Shown one piece after another: positions 24,359 to 32,522 of a DNA stretch of 56,433 nucleotides. This DNA comes from UBA970 sp049419605 (GTDB lineage Bacteria > Bacillota_I > Bacilli_A > RFN20 > CAG-826), in assembly GCA_049419605.1 (NCBI GenBank), contig JBMSKF010000008.1, positions 1 to 56,433 on the forward strand, given 5' to 3'. The position numbers and the translations under genes were made by a program. Positions within the stretch are counted from its first letter, which is position 1; each line of letters begins with the position of its first letter. The notes beneath the pieces are model-generated. The model was not told the DNA's origin. It did no database searches and saw nothing but the letters and a program-made list of their open reading frames with translations.

Positions 24359-26956
24359 ATGAAACGTTTAACAAGTTCACAGGTTCGTCAAATGTGGCTA
24401 AAATTCTTTTCAGAAAAAGGCCACCAAATTATTGAGGGTAAAAGCTTAGTTCCTTTTCAAGACCCTACCTTATTGTGGATCAATTCAGGGGTTGCCGCTT
24501 TAAAAAAATATTTTGATGGATCTGAAATTCCTCAAAATAAACGATTGACCAATGCGCAAAAAAGTTTAAGAACCAATGATATTGAACAGGTAGGTTATAC
24601 TGCTAGACACCATACTTTTTTTGAAATGTTGGGAAATTTTTCCATCGGTGATTATTTTCGTAAAGAAGCGATCACATGGGCTTTTGAATTATTGACTAGC
24701 GAACAATGGTTTGGTTTTGAAATCGAAAAGCTTTATATGACCTATTCTCCTTTAGATCAAGAAACCCCAAAAATATGGCAAAGTCTTGGCGTTCCTGCCG
24801 ATCATTTGTTTGCCATAGAAGGTAACTTTTGGGAAATTGGTGAAGGACCTTGCGGACCCAATACAGAAATCTTTTATGATCGCGGTTCTACATACGATCC
24901 AAAAGGATTAGGTGTTCGTTTATTAAAAGAAGAAATTTCTAATGATCGTTACATTGAAATTTGGAATATAGTTTTTTCACAATTTAACGCAGTTACCGGC
25001 GTTGCTAGAGATAAATACAAAGAATTACCTTCTAAAAACATCGACACCGGTGCAGGATTAGAAAGAATCGTAAGTATCTTTCAAGCAACTCCAACTAATT
25101 TTGAAACCGACCTATTTTTACCCATTATTCAAGCAATAGAAAAAATGGCATCGATTGGATATGAACAAAGTGAATATCGTCCATATCGCGTCATTGCTGA
25201 TCATATTCGTACGCTTACATTTGCACTTTCAGACGGTGCCATGTTCTCTAATGAAGGCCGGGGTTATGTATTAAGAAGAATTCTAAGAAGAGCTGTTCGA
25301 TATGGAAAAAAGATTGGCATTCAAAAACCATTTCTAACGACATTAATCCCAATTGTGTTATCCATTATGGTTAACGATTATCCGTACTTAAAGCAACATG
25401 AAACCACAGTAAGTAAAATGATTCTTCAAGAAGAAGAAAAATTCTTAGCCACTTTACAACATGGAGAATCGCTTTTAAAACAATACCTTGATAAAAAGCA
25501 AAATATCACCGGCGAGATTGCCTTTAAACTTTATGATACATTTGGTTTCCCCGTTGAACTCACTAAAGAAATTGCAGAAGAACACCAATTAAGTATAGAT
25601 ATGGTTGGATTTGAAAAGTTGATGGAAGATCAACGAGAACGAGCAAGACAGGCAAGACAAACCGTTGGATCAATGGCTAAACAATCTGCGGATTTATTAG
25701 CATTCAAACTCGAAAGTCAATTTTTATATGAAGGCACACCTATTCAGGCCAAAGTCCTTGGTATTTTTAAAGATGGTGTTCAACAATCCTTATTAGAAGA
25801 TGAAGGTGAAATCATTCTTGATCGGACGAATTTTTATGCTGAAAGTGGTGGACAAGCTGCAGACTCAGGATTGATGGCGAATCCTCACACTCAATTAGAA
25901 GTCGTGGATGTTCAAAAAGCACCTCACAAACAACACCTCCACAAAGTTCACGTGCGATATGGTGTCGTGAAAGTAGGCGATACATTAACATTGGAAATTA
26001 ATCGCCAAAGAAGACAAACCATTCGTCAGCATCACTCCTCTCTGCATTTACTTCAAGCAGCCTTAAAGCAACATCTTGGTGCTCATATTGTGCAACAAGG
26101 TTCCTTTGTGGGTGATCAATATGCTCGATTCGATTTTTCTCATCCATCCAAGATTTCAGAACAAGAATTAGCCATTATTGAACAAGATGTGAATGACCAA
26201 ATTTCCGCTGCTTCTGATTGCGTGATTGAACTTATGCCCATCGAACAAGCTAAGCAAACTGGAGCAACAGCACCCTTTGAAGAAAAATATGGGGATATCG
26301 TACGAATCGTAACCCTAGGACCTCGTTCCAAAGAATTCTGTGGTGGTACGCATGTCAATAACACACAAGAAATCGGAATGTTTATGATTACCTCTGAAGA
26401 AAGTATTGCCGCCGGAACTAGACGCATTAGTGTGGTAGCAGGCGCGCCTGCATATGCCTATTACACACAAAAAGAAAGATTAATGAAAGCCTTAAGAGAG
26501 CAACTCAAAGCAGGTTCTTCAAAAGAAGTATTGGAACGTTTAAAAGCACTTGTTTTGGAAAAGGATAATTTAAAGGATGCATTAAGTAGTGCTCAAGATT
26601 CACAAGCACAACAACTTTATCTTTCTTTGTCTAATCAATTATTTCATCAACCTTTCTCATATGGTGTCTTTAAGATTCCTTCATTAACACGTGCTTTACT
26701 TATCAAAGTCATGGATCGATTAAAAGCTAAATTTCCTGAATCGATATTAGTTTTAGTTGGAGAAGAGAACGGAACCTATCCTATCGCTACCTTTGTGGGA
26801 GCTAGTTTAAGAACCCCTGACCGAAATGCATCCATGATCACAAAGAACCTTGCTCAACTCATGAAAGGTTCAGGTGGAGGTAAACCTGATTTAGCCTTTG
26901 GAGCAGGAAAAGAAATGATAGACATCAATGCTTTCATCAAGACATGGATACATTAA
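24359..26956 (+). CDS. alaS: alanyl-tRNA synthetase
   Basis: AlaRS charges tRNA-Ala and edits Ser and Gly. The class II catalytic core has 'RHHTFFEMLGNFSIGDYFRK' (motif 2 region, residues ~80-100) and 'GRGYVLRRILRRAVRYG' (~300). The editing domain zinc site is represented by 'HHSSLHLLQAAL' and 'CGGTHVNNTQEIG'. The C-terminal C-Ala domain is present and the total is 865 residues, normal length. AAAGGAG at 24347 fits ATG 24359 (5-base spacing) better than ATG 24356. Expression is under the T-box leader. Confidence 0.97.
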   Translation: MKRLTSSQVRQMWLKFFSEKGHQIIEGKSLVPFQDPTLLWINSGVAALKKYFDGSEIPQNKRLTNAQKSLRTNDIEQVGYTARHHTFFEMLGNFSIGDYFRKEAITWAFELLTSEQWFGFEIEKLYMTYSPLDQETPKIWQSLGVPADHLFAIEGNFWEIGEGPCGPNTEIFYDRGSTYDPKGLGVRLLKEEISNDRYIEIWNIVFSQFNAVTGVARDKYKELPSKNIDTGAGLERIVSIFQATPTNFETDLFLPIIQAIEKMASIGYEQSEYRPYRVIADHIRTLTFALSDGAMFSNEGRGYVLRRILRRAVRYGKKIGIQKPFLTTLIPIVLSIMVNDYPYLKQHETTVSKMILQEEEKFLATLQHGESLLKQYLDKKQNITGEIAFKLYDTFGFPVELTKEIAEEHQLSIDMVGFEKLMEDQRERARQARQTVGSMAKQSADLLAFKLESQFLYEGTPIQAKVLGIFKDGVQQSLLEDEGEIILDRTNFYAESGGQAADSGLMANPHTQLEVVDVQKAPHKQHLHKVHVRYGVVKVGDTLTLEINRQRRQTIRQHHSSLHLLQAALKQHLGAHIVQQGSFVGDQYARFDFSHPSKISEQELAIIEQDVNDQISAASDCVIELMPIEQAKQTGATAPFEEKYGDIVRIVTLGPRSKEFCGGTHVNNTQEIGMFMITSEESIAAGTRRISVVAGAPAYAYYTQKERLMKALREQLKAGSSKEVLERLKALVLEKDNLKDALSSAQDSQAQQLYLSLSNQLFHQPFSYGVFKIPSLTRALLIKVMDRLKAKFPESILVLVGEENGTYPIATFVGASLRTPDRNASMITKNLAQLMKGSGGGKPDLAFGAGKEMIDINAFIKTWIH

Positions 26957-27381
26957 AGAAAAAGAATCAAACCATCATTGGTTTTGATTTAGGATCAAAA
27001 TCTTTGGGCATCGCCATTAAAAACAAATTAGGTATGGTTTTTCCTTTGCCAGCATTGTTTTTTAAAAGTGTGGATGAAATCGCGTTGAGAAAATCCATTC
27101 AACCATACATAGAAAACTATCAACCTCATGTCATTATATTTGGAATTCCATACCATGCAGATGGTCGTGAAAGTGATCAAACACGTTGGGTAAAGGGTGT
27201 GGTGGCTCGTCTTCAACCTTTTTTTACGATTCCAATCGAAATGGTAGATGAACGACTGACCACCATCGAAGCCAAAGAAAGACTCCATGCTTTAGGAATA
27301 CCTGAAAAGAAGCAAAAACAATATATTGATTCTTTATCAGCATGCGTTATATTAGAACAATATGAATCGAAACCTCGATAA
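26944..27381 (+). CDS. ruvX: RuvX/YqgF Holliday-junction resolvase-like, pre-16S rRNA nuclease
   Basis: YqgF-family RNase H-fold nuclease proposed to mature the 16S rRNA 5' end. Acidic active-site residues appear in 'GFDLGSKSLGIAI' (Asp near residue 14), 'DERLTTIEA' and 'DSLSACVILEQY'; 'FGIPYHADG' is the conserved central block. The 145-residue length fits. It overlaps alaS by 13 bases. In Bacillus the order is alaS-yrzL(ireB)-yrrK-yrzB; here ireB is absent and alaS abuts ruvX directly. Confidence 0.92.
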   Translation: MDTLKKKNQTIIGFDLGSKSLGIAIKNKLGMVFPLPALFFKSVDEIALRKSIQPYIENYQPHVIIFGIPYHADGRESDQTRWVKGVVARLQPFFTIPIEMVDERLTTIEAKERLHALGIPEKKQKQYIDSLSACVILEQYESKPR

Positions 27382-27631
27382 TACAATAGAAATTGTTTTA
27401 GATAATGGAAAAACTGAAATTTTTTATATTTATTTTACCTTCGTTTTTCAATCCCAAACTTATGTGATTTATTATCATCCTAATGCCGAAGATGATTTAT
27501 ACGTCAAACAATACGATGATATAACCCAAGCATTGAAAGAACCCTCTGAAGAGGCTTTAAAATATGCCGAAATGATGATTACTAACTATGAAGAACCCGA
27601 GGATGAGGATAACGAAAAGGATGGAAATTAA
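27362..27631 (+). CDS. DUF1292 family protein (YrzB-like)
   Basis: An 89-residue acidic protein with 'IVLDNGKTEIFYIYFTFVF' at the start, 'QTYVIYYHP' and 'DDLYVKQYDD' in the middle, and a Glu/Asp-rich tail. This matches the small DUF1292 proteins found just after ruvX in Firmicutes (YrzB in Bacillus). No biochemical function is established. Its ATG lies 20 bases inside ruvX, so translation is probably coupled. Position rather than motif gives most of the confidence. Confidence 0.8.
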   Translation: MNRNLDNTIEIVLDNGKTEIFYIYFTFVFQSQTYVIYYHPNAEDDLYVKQYDDITQALKEPSEEALKYAEMMITNYEEPEDEDNEKDGN

Positions 27632-27641
27632 TCAACTTTAT

Positions 27642-27650
27642 TGCTAAAAT
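27642..27650 (+). promoter_or_regulatory. extended -10 promoter of greA
   Basis: TG-C-TAAAAT, 31 bases before the greA ATG, with AAAAGGAG between. The same TGCTAAAAT box precedes gnd and rpsT. Confidence 0.6.
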
Positions 27651-27681
27651 AAGCAAGCACAAAGACAAAAGGAGATTCATC

Positions 27682-28152
27682 ATGGAAAATGAAAAAGTTC
27701 AATTAACGCGAGAAGGATACGACAAATTAAAAGCCGAATTAAGAAATTTAATCGATGTTATTCGTCCTGAAGTCATTGAACAACTTGCATATGCACGTTC
27801 TTTAGGCGATCTCTCTGAAAATGCTGACTACGATGCCGCAAAAGCTAGGCAAGCAGATGTAGAACAACGGATTCGTCAACTTGAAGATATTTTATCGAAT
27901 GCTTCAATCGTAGATGACGCGTCTGGAAGTACTAAAATTGTTAGTTTTGGTCGCACGGTTAAAATCTTAAACCTATCAAACAAAAAAGAATATACATTTA
28001 AGATTGTTGGCACCCATGAAACGAATCCACGGGATGGAACCATAAGTAATGTATCACCTTTGGGTGAAGCGATTATGGGTGGAAGAGTCAATGATAAAGT
28101 CACGGTCAAAGCACCCAAAAGTTATCAAGTGCAAATCCTAAAAATCGAATAA
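27682..28152 (+). CDS. greA: transcription elongation factor GreA
   Basis: GreA enters the RNA polymerase secondary channel and stimulates cleavage of backtracked RNA. The N-terminal coiled coil (residues ~1-75) has the two acidic tip residues in 'SLGDLSENADYDAAK', and the C-terminal FKBP-like domain (~80-156) has 'GRTVKILNL' and 'ISNVSPLGEAIMG'. The 156-residue length is standard. AAGGAG precedes the ATG. A strong terminator follows directly, whose 3' arm forms the comEA ribosome binding site. Confidence 0.96.
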   Translation: MENEKVQLTREGYDKLKAELRNLIDVIRPEVIEQLAYARSLGDLSENADYDAAKARQADVEQRIRQLEDILSNASIVDDASGSTKIVSFGRTVKILNLSNKKEYTFKIVGTHETNPRDGTISNVSPLGEAIMGGRVNDKVTVKAPKSYQVQILKIE

Positions 28153-28175
28153 GGAAACTTTTTACATAAAAGCCC

Positions 28176-28208
28176 AAAAACCTCCTATTGATAATTGGAG
28201 GTTTTTTT
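28176..28208 (+). terminator. greA terminator overlapping the comEA ribosome binding site
   Basis: AAAAACCTCC (28176-28185) pairs perfectly with GGAGGTTTTT (28197-28206) around an 11-base loop, and the T run ends one base before the comEA ATG at 28209. GGAGG at 28197-28201 has ideal 7-base spacing to that ATG, so it is both terminator arm and Shine-Dalgarno. Confidence 0.88.
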
Positions 28209-28739
28209 ATGTTTAAAATCATGATTGGAGTTCTGTTTTTTACGATTGTTACACTTGTGGTCTTCTTAAATCTAGATCCGAATATTGTGCAAAATTCCAT
28301 CACAGAAACGAGTTCATTAGCAAATGACTTCATGACTGTGACGTTATCAGGTGAGATACAAAAACCTGGCACATATATTATTCAAAAAGATAAAACTCTT
28401 GGCGATGTGATTCAATTAGCTGGCGGGACAACCACGAATGCCGATGAACATGCATTTCATTTAACAACATCATTAATTGCCAATTTTCAATATTACATCG
28501 CCCCAGCATTCGATCCCAATGATGTATGCGGAACAACACCCCTTATCAAGGTGGGCATCAATAGTGCTTCAGAAAGTAATTTAATGACGCTTTCCAATAT
28601 TGGGACAAGTCTAGCAAAGGCGATGATTGAGTATCGCGAAAGCCAAGGTCCTTTCCAATATATCGAACAAATCATGGAAGTTCCTGGTATTGGACAATCC
28701 ACATTTACACGAGTTAAGAATTACATCCAACTCCTTTGA
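28209..28739 (+). CDS. comEA: competence protein ComEA (DNA receptor)
   Basis: ComEA is the membrane-anchored double-stranded DNA receptor of natural transformation. The 176-residue protein has an N-terminal membrane segment (residues ~2-21), a SLBB-like domain ('VTLSGEIQKPGTYIIQKDKT', ~43-90) and a C-terminal helix-hairpin-helix pair ('INSASESNLMTLSNIG', then 'IMEVPGIGQSTFTRVKNYI'). Start is ATG 28209, since the only Shine-Dalgarno is the GGAGG of the preceding terminator. It overlaps comEC by 4 bases. Expression may therefore be limited when the terminator hairpin forms in read-through RNA. Confidence 0.9.
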   Translation: MFKIMIGVLFFTIVTLVVFLNLDPNIVQNSITETSSLANDFMTVTLSGEIQKPGTYIIQKDKTLGDVIQLAGGTTTNADEHAFHLTTSLIANFQYYIAPAFDPNDVCGTTPLIKVGINSASESNLMTLSNIGTSLAKAMIEYRESQGPFQYIEQIMEVPGIGQSTFTRVKNYIQLL

Positions 28740-30712
28740 AATATTGGTTTTTTTTAGGATTAGTTTGTTTTTTCCATCTTGGTTTACTAAACCATCAGGT
28801 AATCTATTGGATTATTTTACTCATGCTTTTACTTTTAATTATCATCAAAGAACCTTTGATGGTGAAGTGGTTTGTAGTGTATGCTTTTTCCTTTTTTATT
28901 TTTCAATGGATAGCCCAAGGATTATTTCAAAACCAGGAAAATTACTATTTAGTGATAGACCAACGTTCAACTTGGGCAATCGTTCATAACGGGATCAAAT
29001 CTTTTTACATTGAAATTCCAGAAAATCTAGATATTCATGTAGGCGATATCTTGTGGATTCATGGTTCGTTGAGACCCATTAGCATGACCACCTATGAAGG
29101 GTTGTTTCAATTCCCAGACTACCTCAAATCGATGGGTGTTTCTCAACAAATTGAAAGCAACTCGTTAACTCCATTGTTTCGTTTTCCCTTACGCATTGAT
29201 CCTTGGTTAAATGGAAGACTAACAAAATTAAATCCCGATGTTGCAAACTTTATATCGCAATTATTATGGAGAAGAAAAATTGAACAGACGACGACGCTAG
29301 AGGGTATCACTGAATTAATCCATTATTCGGGTTTTGGTTTTTATATGACCAATCAATGGATGGATTCGGTAATCAAAATCAAATGGTCATATCGTCAAAG
29401 TCTAATCTTTCGGATTATATTTTTCCTTCCCTACATCCTTATTAACTTTAGGCAATTTGGGATCGTAAGGGTTTACTTTATTGAATTATTGAAGTGGATC
29501 ATGCCAAGCTTAAACATTAAGTTAACAAGAGTAATCGTCATCAGTGTTCAAAGTTGGCTCAATCCTTTTCTTTGGTTGCAAGAAGGGATGTATATGTATT
29601 TGATGTATCAAGGATGGATTAGGTTAGTCTTGCCATTATTTCCAAAATTGAAAGGTTGGAAGAGATGGTTGAGTTTTATTTACCTAGGATTAGGTTATAC
29701 ATGGTTCAAGGAGGGAGTGATTTTCAGTTTTTCCAGACTTTGGTTTGTTCCCGTTTCCCTTTTCAATGGCATCATATTCCCTTTCTGGATTTTATATTTT
29801 TATATAGGATTGCCAATGCCCATTTTGACTTGGATAACGGAAAAATGGTTAGGACTCATTGAATTAATCGGTAAGTATGAATTTGTTTTGATAGGTGGGA
29901 CTGTTTCCTTTTGGATGCAGTCACTATTCATTACACATATTGTCTTGTTGGGTGTTATCAGTTGGTTGAAATTAAAACATTATCAGCCTTCCATCATTAC
30001 TTCTTTTTTAATGACATTCATTCTTCAGTTCAGTGGTTTAGAGAACCATTTCCAAACCTTCGTCCATATGATCAATGTCGGTCAAGGTGACGCTACGCTT
30101 GTCCATTCAAATGGTGAAACAATGCTAATTGATACTGGGGGCGTTAAACATTTTGATATTGCAAAGGATCTCTTGATTCCATATTTAAAAAAATTAAAAA
30201 TCATCAAACTCGACTATGTCGTCATTACGCATCCTGATTTTGACCATGATGGAGGATTGTTATCGTTATTATCGTTATTTCGTGTAGATGAAGTGATCAA
30301 GGAACCCTTCAATACAATTAAAGTCGGAGACCTCTTGGTAAAAAATTATCAACAATTTCATGAACACTTAAAAGATGATAATGAACGTTCTTTAGTATTA
30401 GGCATCCAACAGCATGACTGCCAATGGTTAATTATGGGGGATGCTACATTTGAAACAGAAATCCTTATTCAGAACTATTATCCAAATTTAACTGCAAACA
30501 TCTTAAGAATTGGCCATCATGGTTCGAATACGTCGACTTCAACTTCATGGTTGAATCAAATTAGACCCAAAGAGGTGGTCATTTCTGTAGGTGGAGGCAA
30601 TCGATATGGGCATCCACATCATGACGTACTCAATAGAATTACCTCATTGAACATCCCGATCAGACGAACGGATAATGAGGGGACAATTCGTTATCAAACG
30701 TGTAAAATATAA
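28736..30712 (+). CDS. comEC: competence protein ComEC (DNA-uptake channel)
   Basis: ComEC forms the membrane channel for single-stranded DNA entry. The first ~440 of 658 residues are strongly hydrophobic with multiple transmembrane segments, an N-terminal soluble domain (~90-140) and the competence core. The C-terminal metallo-beta-lactamase-like domain has 'VGQGDATLVHSNG', 'VVITHPDFDHDGG' and 'GHHGSNTSTS', including the HxDFDHxGG metal motif thought to degrade the non-transported strand. A TTG start shares bases with the comEA TGA. It is somewhat shorter than Bacillus ComEC (~776). Confidence 0.9.
   Translation: MKYWFFLGLVCFFHLGLLNHQVIYWIILLMLLLLIIIKEPLMVKWFVVYAFSFFIFQWIAQGLFQNQENYYLVIDQRSTWAIVHNGIKSFYIEIPENLDIHVGDILWIHGSLRPISMTTYEGLFQFPDYLKSMGVSQQIESNSLTPLFRFPLRIDPWLNGRLTKLNPDVANFISQLLWRRKIEQTTTLEGITELIHYSGFGFYMTNQWMDSVIKIKWSYRQSLIFRIIFFLPYILINFRQFGIVRVYFIELLKWIMPSLNIKLTRVIVISVQSWLNPFLWLQEGMYMYLMYQGWIRLVLPLFPKLKGWKRWLSFIYLGLGYTWFKEGVIFSFSRLWFVPVSLFNGIIFPFWILYFYIGLPMPILTWITEKWLGLIELIGKYEFVLIGGTVSFWMQSLFITHIVLLGVISWLKLKHYQPSIITSFLMTFILQFSGLENHFQTFVHMINVGQGDATLVHSNGETMLIDTGGVKHFDIAKDLLIPYLKKLKIIKLDYVVITHPDFDHDGGLLSLLSLFRVDEVIKEPFNTIKVGDLLVKNYQQFHEHLKDDNERSLVLGIQQHDCQWLIMGDATFETEILIQNYYPNLTANILRIGHHGSNTSTSTSWLNQIRPKEVVISVGGGNRYGHPHHDVLNRITSLNIPIRRTDNEGTIRYQTCKI
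30703..30708 (+). promoter_or_regulatory. -10 box immediately ahead of holA, leaderless type
   Basis: GTG followed by TAAAAT ends 6 bases before the holA ATG, matching the layouts at plsC and aguA. GGGACA at 30680-30685 could be a weak -35 with 17-base spacing. Read-through from comEC is an alternative. Confidence 0.4.
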
Positions 30713-30714
30713 TT

Positions 30715-31680
30715 ATGATTTTATTAATTAGCTCCCCTTCATTTCAATTATTAAATCAGAAAGTACAATCCCAACTTCAACAACGACCTTCATCTATCAC
30801 GATTGAAAAAATTGATGCCTCCACCATGCCAATATCTTCTTGGTTACCCGACCTAATTCAACCTAGTTTATGGTCTGAAAAGAAGACCACGATAATATCT
30901 CAAGGCTCATTTTTTGGTAAATCCAGTAGTCGGCAATCCAATTCCAAGAAAGAAGAGGATGAACTTCTTGAAAATTTACTCAAACAACCGAACCCTGACC
31001 TCGATATAATTTTCCTTTATCAAGGTGAAATTGATGAGCGATTAACTTTATCTAAATTAATCATAAAACATCATCAATGGTTACATTTAGAAATCCCTTC
31101 ATTAGATCAAACCCTCGGTTTAGCACAAGCATGGATAAAGGGAAGTGGTGCATCCATTCAACCTAAGGCCCTCCATCAACTCGTGGATGCCACTTACCCA
31201 GATATCGATAGACTTTACCAAGAAATTCAAAAGTTGATGGTCTTTGGATCATCGATTGATGAGAAAACTGTCAACATATTGGTAAAACCTAATTTAGAAG
31301 ATAATGTTTTTGAATTAACCAATCAAATCATGGCAGAAAACCTGCAAGCAGCTTTAAAAATTTATCAAGATTTTATGGTACTCCAGATTGAACCCAACGT
31401 CTTAATTAGTATGTTAGGAAAGCATTTCCAATTGTATGCAAAGGTTGCTTATTTATTAGATCAAGGGTTTGATACTTATAAAATCGGTCAATTATTAAAA
31501 ATCCATGAATTTAGAGTTCGCCTAATGTCACAAGCAAAAAAAAGATTCCCTTTAAAGAGAATTAATCTTATTTTAAAAAGTCTCGATCAATTAGATCAAC
31601 GTATTAAACAAGGTCGACAAGACAAGACTGAGGGCCTTAGTTGGTGGTTAGTTAATTTTACAAAGCTATTTCTTAAGTAA
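30715..31680 (+). CDS. holA: DNA polymerase III delta subunit
   Basis: HolA is the clamp-loader wrench subunit that opens the beta sliding clamp. The 321-residue length and overall layout fit: an AAA+-like first domain (residues ~1-140), a lid region with 'YPDIDRLYQEIQKLM', and a C-terminal collar domain ('FELTNQIMAENLQAALKIY', 'RFPLKRINLILKSLDQLD'). No functional Walker motif is present, as expected for delta. It follows comEC with a 2-base gap, the same order as in Bacillus (comEC-holA). Its 3' end overlaps the convergent aguB by 15 bases. Confidence 0.9.
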   Translation: MILLISSPSFQLLNQKVQSQLQQRPSSITIEKIDASTMPISSWLPDLIQPSLWSEKKTTIISQGSFFGKSSSRQSNSKKEEDELLENLLKQPNPDLDIIFLYQGEIDERLTLSKLIIKHHQWLHLEIPSLDQTLGLAQAWIKGSGASIQPKALHQLVDATYPDIDRLYQEIQKLMVFGSSIDEKTVNILVKPNLEDNVFELTNQIMAENLQAALKIYQDFMVLQIEPNVLISMLGKHFQLYAKVAYLLDQGFDTYKIGQLLKIHEFRVRLMSQAKKRFPLKRINLILKSLDQLDQRIKQGRQDKTEGLSWWLVNFTKLFLK

Positions 31681-32520
31681 TCGTTGATACATATTCGGTC
31701 TACGATCTCGGAAGACACCCCACGAATAACGCATTTTATCGATGGCATCTAAATCAAAGGTTTGTTGAACAAAGCCAGTTTTGAGTCGATCCATTTGCTG
31801 TAAAATGGCACCGTCATAATTGGCGATAAAACTTGTCCCATAAAATGTCATACTATGTGCCCCGTAAGATTCTTTTCCAATCCGGTTAGATGCAATTAAC
31901 GGCGTGAGATTGGCGGCAGCATGTCCCATCATGGTGTGTTGCCAATGGGGTTGGGAATCTACTGGTAAAGTGGGTTCAGATCCAATTGCAGTAGGATAAA
32001 GAAGTAATTCAGCACCTTCTAGGGCTAAAATTCTTGCAACTTCGGGGAACCATTGGTCCCAGCATATCGCAACTCCAAGATTTGCGTATTGAGTCTTAAA
32101 CACCTGTAAGGGAGTATCACCAGGTGTAAAATAAAATTTTTCTTGGTAAGATTCACCAGTTGGAATATGCATTTTACGATATTGCCCGAGTATGCTACCA
32201 TCGGCGTCAATAATTGCAATTGAGTTATAAAAAACATTATTTGCACGTTCGAAGTAGGAAATAGGAAGAACAACTTGTAAATTCTTTGCTAGATTTTGAA
32301 AATATTGTAAATCCGAATTATGTTCAAATGGCTTAGCTAAGGAAAAATGGTCATAATTTTCCACTTGGCAAAAATATTTACCCATAAAAAGTTCGGGTAA
32401 TAAGATGATATTAGCGCCGCTTTTAGCTGCTTGATTAACAAGTTCCGTCGCGACTTCAATATTTTTTTCCTTTGATTCTGACATTGCCATTTGAATGGCG
32501 CTTACATTGACTTTTCGCAT
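31666..32520 (-). CDS. aguB: N-carbamoylputrescine amidohydrolase
   Basis: AguB cleaves N-carbamoylputrescine to putrescine, CO2 and ammonia. It is a nitrilase-superfamily enzyme with the catalytic triad E43 ('LPELFMG'), K116 ('YRKMHIP') and C153 ('AICWDQWFPE'). The 284-residue length fits, and 'KYFCQ' after the Glu is typical of AguB. It follows aguA on the same strand with a 2-base gap, so the pair converts agmatine to putrescine. No agmatine or putrescine transporter, or arginine decarboxylase, is in the window. The 3' end overlaps holA. Confidence 0.93.
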   Translation of the reverse strand: MRKVNVSAIQMAMSESKEKNIEVATELVNQAAKSGANIILLPELFMGKYFCQVENYDHFSLAKPFEHNSDLQYFQNLAKNLQVVLPISYFERANNVFYNSIAIIDADGSILGQYRKMHIPTGESYQEKFYFTPGDTPLQVFKTQYANLGVAICWDQWFPEVARILALEGAELLLYPTAIGSEPTLPVDSQPHWQHTMMGHAAANLTPLIASNRIGKESYGAHSMTFYGTSFIANYDGAILQQMDRLKTGFVQQTFDLDAIDKMRYSWGVFRDRRPNMYQRLLKK

Positions 32521-32522
32521 CG

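Noticed and set aside
28627..28989. Plus-strand frame across the comEA-comEC junction
   Set aside because: It overlaps two clear genes in another frame and has no Shine-Dalgarno or recognisable domain.
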